Assembly: GCF_011064615.1 (NCBI RefSeq)
Contig: NZ_JAALJH010000037.1
Coordinates: 1 to 64,000 of the forward strand
From: Aquisphaera insulae
GTDB taxonomy: Bacteria > Planctomycetota > Planctomycetia > Isosphaerales > Isosphaeraceae
Direction of reading: 5' to 3'
Length of the DNA stretch: 64,000 nt
The notes below the pieces were generated by a model, which was not told where the DNA came from, did not search any database, and saw only the letters and a list, made by a program, of their open reading frames with translations. Of this stretch, positions 54,295 through 61,218 are shown piece after piece. Within the stretch, counting starts at the first letter, position 1. Each line of letters begins with the position of its first letter. A program made the translations under genes and the position numbers.

Positions 54295-54323
54295 ATCATA
54301 GCCGGCGGGCTATGAATTGTCAA
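54295..54323 (-). promoter_or_regulatory. ArsR operon promoter with overlapping operator
   Basis: On the minus strand TTGACA (54318-54323) and TATGAT (54295-54300) lie 17 bases apart, the best sigma-70 match in the window. A perfect inverted repeat CATAGCC-CGCC-GGCTATG occupies 54297-54314, covering the spacer and most of the -10 box, the expected place for an ArsR operator. The ATG of arsR is only six bases after the -10 box, so the transcript would be leaderless. No Shine-Dalgarno is present. Confidence 0.75.
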
Positions 54324-54503
54324 GCGGCCTCTCAACGTGGAGCGGCTCCGTCGAGCATGGCCGCGAGTCCGCGATGATCCGCGGTCGCCTCAGGTGAGCG
54401 GGGAGGCCGGCGGCTTGCATTCCCGTCCCGCCAAGACCAACATGCCGGAAGACGCGGCCGGCCCAGTTACGGTGCGGTCGCCGCATGCGTTCGAGGTGGA
54501 GTC

Positions 54504-55943
54504 GTGAACGTGAGACGCGCGTACCCTAAGGCGGCGATGGTCGTGGCACTGGGGGCGATGCTGGCCGCGTCGAGGTCCGAGGCCATCGGGGATGAGGCCG
54601 TGGCGTGGCCGGGGCGGTCGTTCCCGATCCGGATCAGCGACGATCGACGGCACCTCGTGGACGGGCACGGGAAGCCGTTCTTCTACCAGGCGGATACGCC
54701 GTGGATGATCTTCCTGAAGCTCAACCAGGCCGAAGCGAAGGAGTACATGGCGAGGCGACAGGAGCAAGGGTTCACCGCGCTCCAGGTCATGCTCACGGGA
54801 TTCCTGGGCATGACCAATCGCGACGGGGAACTCCCCTTCGAGGGCCGGCCGCCGGAGCAGGATCTCGGCCGGCCGAATGAGCGGTACTTCGCGCACGTGG
54901 ATCGGGTCGTGGAGGAGGCGCGGGAGCTGGGGATGCTGCTGGCCATCGCACCGGCGTGGTCGGACTGCTGCGGGGTGGGATGGGCCGGCAAGGAGAAGGA
55001 CGGGACGCCCAAGCCGCTCAACGCCAACGGGCCGACGAAGTGCCGAGAATACGGCCGCTGGCTGGGCCGGCGTTACGGCAGATTCCCGAACGTGGCGTGG
55101 ATCCTCGGGGGCGACATCGACCCGGACAACGCCCGTGCGGAGATCCGCCAGATCGGCCTGGGCTTGAAGGAGGCGGCGCCCTATCAGCTCATCACCTATC
55201 ACGCCTCGTCGTCGCACTCCAGCACCGACGTCTGGCCGGCGGACGAGCGCTGGCTGGACGTGTCGATGGTCTACACCTATTTCCGCGGCTTCAACAAGGC
55301 GTGGAACAAGAACCAACCGGATGTTTACGAGGTCAGCCACGCGGAGTACACAAAGCGTCCCGTCCGCCCGTTCCTCCTAGGAGAGTCGACCTACGAGGGA
55401 GAGCACAGCGACTGGGGCAGCGCGCTCCAGGCCAGGAAGCAGGCCTGGTGGTGCGTGCTCGGTGGCGGCTGCGGCCATGCGTACGGCTCGCCGAACTGGA
55501 ACATGCCTCCCACCTGGCGGAGGGTGCTGGAGCAGCCCGGCGCGATCTCGCTGGGGCACCTCCGCCGGTTCGTCGAATCGCGGCCCTGGTGGAAGCTCGT
55601 CCCCGACGCCCGCAATGCCGTCGCCGTCGCCGGCCGAGGCCCCTTCGCGACCAATGACTACGCGGTCACCGCGATCGCCTCCGATCGCTCGTTCTCCGTG
55701 ACCTATCTCCCCACCAGGCGGAAGATCACCCTCGACGTCGGCACGATCTCCGGCCCGCGCGCGATCGCCTGGTGGTTCAACCCCCGCACGGGCGAATCGA
55801 CCCGCATCGGCGCGATCGCCGACAAGCGTCCCCGCGACTTCGAGCCGAGCGCCGACGGCGACTGGGTCCTCATCCTCGACGACGCGGCGAACGGACTCCC
55901 CGCGGGTGTCGATGACGGCCGCGGCCCCGCCCCGAAGCGATGA
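54504..55943 (+). CDS. DUF4038 (apiosidase-like) secreted glycosidase
   Basis: A 479-residue protein with a signal peptide (AAMVVALGAMLAASRSEA). DUF4038 barrel features are VDGHGKPFFYQADTPWMIFL, LQVMLTGFLGMTNRDGE, NVAWILGGDIDPDNAR and PFLLGESTYEGEH, which places candidate acids in the strand-end positions. A beta-sandwich of about 90 residues closes the protein (ITLDVGTISGPRAIAWWFNP), like the collagen-binding type domain often attached. Related GH140 enzymes release apiose from plant pectin; the actual substrate here is open. The start is GTG with GGTGGAG upstream. Confidence 0.85.
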   Translation: MNVRRAYPKAAMVVALGAMLAASRSEAIGDEAVAWPGRSFPIRISDDRRHLVDGHGKPFFYQADTPWMIFLKLNQAEAKEYMARRQEQGFTALQVMLTGFLGMTNRDGELPFEGRPPEQDLGRPNERYFAHVDRVVEEARELGMLLAIAPAWSDCCGVGWAGKEKDGTPKPLNANGPTKCREYGRWLGRRYGRFPNVAWILGGDIDPDNARAEIRQIGLGLKEAAPYQLITYHASSSHSSTDVWPADERWLDVSMVYTYFRGFNKAWNKNQPDVYEVSHAEYTKRPVRPFLLGESTYEGEHSDWGSALQARKQAWWCVLGGGCGHAYGSPNWNMPPTWRRVLEQPGAISLGHLRRFVESRPWWKLVPDARNAVAVAGRGPFATNDYAVTAIASDRSFSVTYLPTRRKITLDVGTISGPRAIAWWFNPRTGESTRIGAIADKRPRDFEPSADGDWVLILDDAANGLPAGVDDGRGPAPKR

Positions 55944-56026
55944 CGCTCCTGGCCGGCATCAGGACCTTCCACCAGGCCGGCGTGGGGCTCGAGAAGGTCT
56001 CGAACGTCCGGCGGCTCGAGCCTTCG

Positions 56027-56932
56027 TCATCGACGCTCGACGGTCGCGAGGAGCGTCACCTTGCCGTCGCCGGAGAGCTTCCGCACGCGCGGGATCCAGG
56101 CCTGGCGCGTCGTCGCCTTGACGGACCAGTACTCCAGAACGAGGAGGTCTTCGCCCGCCAGGACGACGGCCGTGGGGCTCCACACGCCCTCGGTGCGGAG
56201 GGCCACGGAAGTTGTCCCGTCCGGCGCGATCCGGAGCACGGTCCCGCAGGCCGATGCGGCGACGAAGACGGTCCCGTCGGGCCGCACGTCGAGCCCACGC
56301 AGGGCGGGGCCAAGGTGTTCATCCTTGGCGGCGGGCGGGCGATCGCAGCTCGGGACCTTGACCTTGTCGGCCACGACGGCAATCTTGCCATCCGGCGCGA
56401 TCCTCCTGACCGCGGCCAGCTCCGAGTAGTACAGCGACCCGTCGGCCGCCGCGGCCAGTCCATGGATCCAGGGGACCGCCTTCTCCCTCCCGGACGAATC
56501 GACCTCGAGCACGGGAGGGAGCATCGCGAACACCTCGGGCTTCTCGCCTGGGCGGAGCCGCATGATCCGGACGCGGTCGCCGACGGCCCGGGGATAGTAG
56601 AAGACCCCGTCTGGACCGACCGCGATCGGGAAGTCGCTGGAGAGGATCAGCGTCGGGTCGCGGCCGATGACCGGGAGCTCGCCCCCCGCGTCACGCGGCA
56701 TGTCTCGGGCGGAGAGACCGCCGCGGCGGTCGATCGCGAGCCAGTGGAAGGCCTCGCCCTCGTGCCGGGCAAGTCTCCCTTGCGTATCGATCGTCCAGAC
56801 GCCGACGCCGGTATCGACGAAGTAGATCCTGCCGGACCGATCGACGACGATTCCCGAACCGGGATGGGCCCGTGCGGCCATCGAAGAGAAGACCAGCACG
56901 AACCACACGCCAAGTCGGACGAAGCGCTTCAT
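56027..56932 (-). CDS. NHL/SMP-30-like beta-propeller protein, secreted
   Basis: About 301 residues with a signal peptide (LGVWFVLVFSSMAARA) and repeated propeller blades of the NHL type: GIVVDRSGRIYFVDTG, VGPDGVFYYPRAVGDR, GLAAAADGSLYYSEL, GLDVRPDGTVFVAASA. Each blade has the typical D/G-G-x-hydrophobic-Y/F pattern. Such proteins act as binding platforms or as lactonase-like enzymes; metal ligands are not obvious. GGAGG is seven bases before the ATG at 56932. A start 62 codons upstream is possible only as an unlikely extension. It converges with the DUF4038 gene. Confidence 0.72.
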   Translation of the reverse strand: MKRFVRLGVWFVLVFSSMAARAHPGSGIVVDRSGRIYFVDTGVGVWTIDTQGRLARHEGEAFHWLAIDRRGGLSARDMPRDAGGELPVIGRDPTLILSSDFPIAVGPDGVFYYPRAVGDRVRIMRLRPGEKPEVFAMLPPVLEVDSSGREKAVPWIHGLAAAADGSLYYSELAAVRRIAPDGKIAVVADKVKVPSCDRPPAAKDEHLGPALRGLDVRPDGTVFVAASACGTVLRIAPDGTTSVALRTEGVWSPTAVVLAGEDLLVLEYWSVKATTRQAWIPRVRKLSGDGKVTLLATVERR

Positions 56933-57125
56933 GGAGGCGCCTCCGGGGGAGCTGACGGCCAGGTCGAGCGAGCGCTCGGATGCCGAACGACACACCAAGG
57001 CTCGGCTAACAAGACGGGCGTCGTTCCGAACGCGAATGAGCACGAAATCCCGCGGGTGACCGGGCGACGCGCGGCGACCGAGCGACACCCCAGGCCAGGA
57101 TCGCATCGCGGTGGCCACACGTCCG

Positions 57126-58214
57126 TCAGTCGATCAGGGCGGCCTCGACGGCCAGCCCGGGGCCGAAGGCGAGAGCCAGCCAGGGCCGAGGGGCGTCCTC
57201 GCGGGCGAGGCGGTCGAGGATGAAGAGGATCGTCGGCGAGGACATGTTCCCATGATCGGCCAGCACGCGCTGGGAAACGTCCAGGGATGAGGGGGGCAAC
57301 GCCAGGGCTTCCGCCACCGCGGACAGGATCCTCGGGCCGCCGGGATGGACCGCCCAGGATCCGATCGACGCGAGGTCCCTCCCCTGCCCGGCCAGCCAGC
57401 CCTCGAGCCATGGCCGCAGGTGCTCGCCGATCAGGTCGGGGACCCGCGAGGAGAGCGTCATCCGGAAGCCGTGATCGCCGATCCGCCAGGACATGGCATC
57501 CTCCGAGTCGTCGATCAGCGTCGAGCCCGAGGCGACCACGCGGAGCGGCCCCCGGCCGTCACGGCCCTCCGACCGGGAGCCCGGCAAGGCCACGAGCGCG
57601 GCGGCGCCGTCCGCGAAGAGGGCGTTGGAGACGATCCGGTCGGCGTCCCATCCGTATTGATGGTGGAGGCTGCAGAGCTCCAGGGCGCAGAGCAGGACGC
57701 AGGCGTCGGGATCGGCGTCGACGAAGGCGCGAGCCGCCCGGATCCCGTTGAGCGCGCCGTGGCACCCCATGAAGCCCACGTGGGTCCGCGCCGTCCCCGG
57801 CCGGAGTGGCAACTGCTTGAAGAGCGCGATGTCATATCCCGGGGCATAGAACCCGCTGCAAGACACCGTGACCAGGTGGGTCACGCGGCCCGGCTCCACC
57901 CCCGCGGCCTCGAAGGCGGCCCGGCAGGCCCCCACGCCGAGCGGGCCGGCCTCGGCCTCGTAGCGGAGCATCCGCTCCAGCGTCGTCGGCGGATTCACGC
58001 CGTAGAAGGACTGCCGGCCCTCGAGCGGGCCGTCGGACCGATCCAGGACCACGCAGCCGCGGCCCTCGACGCCGGCCCGCCGGTAGAGCGTGGCGAAGAG
58101 CCGCTCCTGCGAGGGCGTCTCGCAGGCGTACTCCCAGGCGATCCGGGCGGCATCCGCCTGATCGATCCGGTGCGGCGGCAGGGCCGTGCCGATCCCCGCG
58201 ACGGTCATGCTCAT
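57126..58214 (-). CDS. Type III polyketide synthase (chalcone/stilbene synthase-like)
   Basis: A 362-residue homodimeric ketosynthase. Catalytic residues: Cys151 in GFMGCHGALNGI, His290 in WAVHPGGPRIL and Asn323 in LADHGNMSSPTIL. It extends acyl-CoA with malonyl-CoA and cyclises the chain, giving resorcinols, pyrones or related phenolics. It is the third gene of a tight operon (methyltransferase, FAD oxidoreductase, PKS) in which each start overlaps the previous stop as ATGA. The starter and product cannot be read from sequence. Confidence 0.92.
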   Translation of the reverse strand: MSMTVAGIGTALPPHRIDQADAARIAWEYACETPSQERLFATLYRRAGVEGRGCVVLDRSDGPLEGRQSFYGVNPPTTLERMLRYEAEAGPLGVGACRAAFEAAGVEPGRVTHLVTVSCSGFYAPGYDIALFKQLPLRPGTARTHVGFMGCHGALNGIRAARAFVDADPDACVLLCALELCSLHHQYGWDADRIVSNALFADGAAALVALPGSRSEGRDGRGPLRVVASGSTLIDDSEDAMSWRIGDHGFRMTLSSRVPDLIGEHLRPWLEGWLAGQGRDLASIGSWAVHPGGPRILSAVAEALALPPSSLDVSQRVLADHGNMSSPTILFILDRLAREDAPRPWLALAFGPGLAVEAALID

Positions 58215-59413
58215 GGGAATACCCGCTTATCCATCAAGGGAACGGAGCCTCCCTCGGCCTGCCGGATCGCGAGCCCGGCGACCGCTGGGACATGATTCGC
58301 CACCGCGAAGGCCAGCCGCGCCATCCATGGCCGCTTCAGGAGCGCCGCCACGCCCCGGCAGAGCCGTTGTCGTCGCAAGACGCGTGCCCGGTGGAGGCCG
58401 CACCAGGACGTCGACAGCGCGGGGCTCCAGCCGGCCGTCGCCATCTCCGCCAGGGGCGCGACGTCGATGCCGGATCGGATCGCCCAGGCCATGCCCTCGC
58501 CCGTGAACGGTTCGACGTAGCCGGCGGCGTCCCCGAGCACGAAGTATCGCTCGCCGGCGATCGGCCGGGTTCGTCGCGTTAGCGCGGGCGTCCCCCGCCA
58601 GTCCGCGCCGTCCAGGCCGGAGGGGATCGGGAAACCCGCCTCGCGCAGCACCACCCTGGCGGCGGCCCCCGGCCCGCCCTCGTCCCGGATGAGGCCCACA
58701 TCGAAGGCCGCGGCGATGTTCAGCCCGCCCCCCTCGACCCGGACGAGGCCGACATAGCCGCGGCTCGCCACGGCCATGAAGATCGTGTCCCTTCGCCCGA
58801 ATTCCGGACAGGACGCGAGTCCGCATCCGGCGCCGACGCGAGAGCCCGGCGATGCCACGCTCCGGACCCCCTCATCCTCCTCGAACCGCGGCGGACCCAG
58901 GCCGGTCGCCACCAGGACGACGCGCGCCTCGGCCTGCACCCTGCGCGAGCCGGCGACGAGCGTCACCCGCCGCGCTCCCGCCGCGGCCGGCCCGATGATC
59001 CCCTCCGCCCCGTCAAGGAAGCCGGCGCCGACGGCCACGGCCGAGCCGGCGAGGGCGGCATCGAGTGCCGGCCGAGAGATCGCCGTCCCCCCCGGCAATC
59101 GAAGCCGCAAGGTCCGGCCCTCGTGCCCGACTTCCAGCGCCTCAATCCGGCCGCCGCCGAGCCCGCGGACGATGTCCCCCAGCCCGATCGATTCCAGCTC
59201 CCGGAGCGACGCGTCGTTGAGACACGCGCCGCAGACCTTGGGCCGGGGGAACGTCCTGCGGTCCACCAGGAGCGTCCGCACGCCGCGGCCGGCGAGCTGC
59301 CGGGCGGCGATCGAGCCGGCGGGGCCCGCCCCCAGGACGATCGCGTCCCAGGTCCGGCCGGCGGCCTCGTCCAGGTCCAGCGTCGGGGCCGGATTCGGGG
59401 TCGGGACGCTCAT
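58211..59413 (-). CDS. FAD-dependent oxidoreductase of geranylgeranyl-reductase/UbiH type
   Basis: About 400 residues with an N-terminal FAD motif (AIVLGAGPAGSIAARQLAG), the VCGACLNDASLRELE block of the geranylgeranyl reductase-related group, and the second FAD segment YFVLGDAAGYVEPFTGEGMAWA. It would hydroxylate or oxidise the polyketide ring, or reduce a prenyl chain. It lies between a methyltransferase and a type III PKS with ATGA overlaps on both sides, so it surely acts in the same pathway. The ATG at 59413 is preferred to a start over 100 codons upstream, which lies inside the previous gene. Confidence 0.9.
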   Translation of the reverse strand: MSVPTPNPAPTLDLDEAAGRTWDAIVLGAGPAGSIAARQLAGRGVRTLLVDRRTFPRPKVCGACLNDASLRELESIGLGDIVRGLGGGRIEALEVGHEGRTLRLRLPGGTAISRPALDAALAGSAVAVGAGFLDGAEGIIGPAAAGARRVTLVAGSRRVQAEARVVLVATGLGPPRFEEDEGVRSVASPGSRVGAGCGLASCPEFGRRDTIFMAVASRGYVGLVRVEGGGLNIAAAFDVGLIRDEGGPGAAARVVLREAGFPIPSGLDGADWRGTPALTRRTRPIAGERYFVLGDAAGYVEPFTGEGMAWAIRSGIDVAPLAEMATAGWSPALSTSWCGLHRARVLRRQRLCRGVAALLKRPWMARLAFAVANHVPAVAGLAIRQAEGGSVPLMDKRVFP

Positions 59414-60144
59414 GACGTCGGCCGCCTCCAGCTCAGGAGGAATCGCTGGGGCCAGTGGCGGTCGATCGTCGCCCCGCGCAGCCCCGCGCGGCGAGCCAGG
59501 TCCAGGGCCTCGTCGGGAGTGAACGCCCCTGCCACCGACGTCGGCCCGTCCTCGTGGACGATCGGCGACCGGGACAGCAGCCGGCAGCCGGCGGCCGCCA
59601 GCAGGTAGCCCCACGAGCTCCGGATGAGGTCGTCGACCAGCACGAGCCGTCGCGCCGCGGCGCCCATCCGGCCGAGCAGCCCGACCGCCTCGGTTTCGTC
59701 CAGGTGGTGGAGGAAGAGCGAGCATGTGATCACATCGTAACCCTCGGGCAAGGGGTCGTTGAGGGCATCGAGCGCGAAGAACCGGCAGGTCGACCCGCGG
59801 GCCGAGGCGAGGGCCTCGGCGATCTCGACGGCCTGGGGGCTGACGTCGCAGCCGTCGGCCGCGACCTCGAGCCCGGCGCGCCGGGCTCGGGCCCGGATCG
59901 CCAGCGGCAGGGCTCCGCCCCCCGTGGCGACGTCGAGTACCCGCAGCGGCCGCTCATCCGAAGGCAATGCGCGTGCCAGCGGCTCGATCCGCCGCCAGGC
60001 GACCGCATCGGTCCGGCTCAGGGCGTTGATCCGCTTCAGGCCGGCCAGGGCCCGCGCGTGCTCGTCCGCCGGGAGCCCGGGCTGGTCCATCCGCTCCGGC
60101 CGGCGATTGCGCCGTCGCAGTGTGGTGAAGAATCTCGGTGGCAC
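59410..60144 (-). CDS. SAM-dependent methyltransferase of the type III PKS operon
   Basis: About 244 residues. Motif I is RVLDVATGGGALPLAIRAR, followed by GCDVSPQAVEIA and the later segment YDVITCSLFLHHLDETEA. It would methylate the polyketide or its quinone form. The start is uncertain: GTG at 60144 keeps a basic leader (RRRNRRPERMDQP) that I judge part of the family N-terminus; ATG at 60090 is the alternative, with GGAG only three bases before it. The stop overlaps the FAD gene start (ATGA). Confidence 0.85.
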   Translation of the reverse strand: MPPRFFTTLRRRNRRPERMDQPGLPADEHARALAGLKRINALSRTDAVAWRRIEPLARALPSDERPLRVLDVATGGGALPLAIRARARRAGLEVAADGCDVSPQAVEIAEALASARGSTCRFFALDALNDPLPEGYDVITCSLFLHHLDETEAVGLLGRMGAAARRLVLVDDLIRSSWGYLLAAAGCRLLSRSPIVHEDGPTSVAGAFTPDEALDLARRAGLRGATIDRHWPQRFLLSWRRPTS

Positions 60145-60455
60145 GACGATCGATGCGATCCTGGAAGGGCAAGCGCGAAGGGCGTAAGGGCTCGACGATA
60201 CCGCAGGACCTCTGCCTGCGGCAACCCTCGCGACCGATCCGGGCCGGAACCGTCGCGGCTGTCGGCCACCTGCTTGGTGGTCCGTCTCGCCCCCGGTCCG
60301 GGGCCGGTGGTCGGTGTCCCAGCACTCGACCGCTGAGAAGCAAGCCCGGGCCAGGAGACATCTCTCTTCACACGCGGGGAGTCCCGACGGACGACCCGGG
60401 ATGAGATAGGATGAGGGAAGAAGGCGTTCGGAGAAAGAGAAATAGGAGAGCCATC
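60145..60455. other. Gap between PKS operon and toxin-antitoxin pair
   Basis: No gene is supported in these 311 bases. A hairpin (CCGCAGG, CCTGCGG) lies near 60200-60222. The promoters of the divergent operon and of the antitoxin gene should be here; GATAGGATG at about 60405 is the only -10-like run noticed. Confidence 0.35.
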
Positions 60456-60695
60456 ATGACCCGCACACTTCAAGGCAAGGTCCGTGGGAAGACCATCGAG
60501 CTGGAAGAGGAACTCGGTCTCGCCGACGGTGAGCAGGTCCAGGTCCAGGTCACGGCGATACCCCCCGTCACGACGTGGGGACAAGGGATTGCTCGGTCGG
60601 CTGGGATCGCCGCCGATCTTCCCGGTTTCGATGTGGCCTTCGCGCAGATTCAGCGGGAGCGAGAGCAGGCCCAGTACAGGGATGCAGCCGACTGA
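60456..60695 (+). CDS. VapB-like antitoxin
   Basis: About 79 residues. It starts with a beta-rich part (LQGKVRGKTIELEEELGLAD, GEQVQVQVTAI), like AbrB/MazE-type DNA-binding domains, and ends in a charged helix (FAQIQREREQAQYRDA) that would wrap the toxin. The PIN-domain gene overlaps its stop codon, as usual for VapBC pairs. AGGAG lies seven to nine bases upstream of the ATG at 60456; a longer in-frame start at 60411 adds an Arg-rich stretch and is less likely. Confidence 0.8.
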   Translation: MTRTLQGKVRGKTIELEEELGLADGEQVQVQVTAIPPVTTWGQGIARSAGIAADLPGFDVAFAQIQREREQAQYRDAAD

Positions 60696-61090
60696 GCTTC
60701 TTGCTCGACACCAATATCTGTTCGGAGCACATGAAGCGGCCCGGCGGTCTGGCCCACCGTTTTGTTCAGTATTCGGGGCGTCTCTGGATCCCTGCGATCG
60801 TCCTGGGGGAGCTGTACGCCGGCGCCTATTTGCTGGATACGCCTGATCCTATACTTGCGGGCATTCAGGAGCTGAGACGGGATGTTGGCCTGGTCGACTT
60901 CGATGCGGCGAGCACGGAGGAATTCGGAAGGCTGAGAGGGTGGCTCAAGCGTCACGGCAGCCCGCGCAATCCTGTGGACCTGATGATCGCAGCCGTGGCA
61001 CTGGCACGTGGCCTTTGCCTTGTGACCCACAATACGAGGCACTTCCAGGACCTCCCCGACCTTCGACTGGAGGACTGGCTCACGCCCTGA
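60692..61090 (+). CDS. PIN-domain toxin, VapC family, probable CTG start
   Basis: About 132 residues of a PIN-domain RNase. Acidic metal ligands: Asp in FLLDTNICSEH, Glu in IVLGELYAGAYLL, Asp in NPVDLMIAAVA; the end has LVTHNTRHFQDLP. The natural start by homology is the codon before SFLLDTN, which here is CTG (60692-60694), overlapping the antitoxin stop (CTGAGC). The first standard start after it is TTG at 60701, which would trim the first strand. AGGGA lies nine bases before the CTG. If CTG is not used, toxin output is low or altered. Confidence 0.82.
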   Translation: MSFLLDTNICSEHMKRPGGLAHRFVQYSGRLWIPAIVLGELYAGAYLLDTPDPILAGIQELRRDVGLVDFDAASTEEFGRLRGWLKRHGSPRNPVDLMIAAVALARGLCLVTHNTRHFQDLPDLRLEDWLTP

Positions 61091-61218
61091 GGGCACCCTG
61101 TCCCCGTGATCCCTTGCGGACCGCCAGGGCCTCTCGCGAGCCCCCCGGGCCGGCTATCATGAGGGCAACATGCCGGGATCAGCCACCCGGCGGGCCCGAC
61201 GATCCGGGGAGAGACGTC

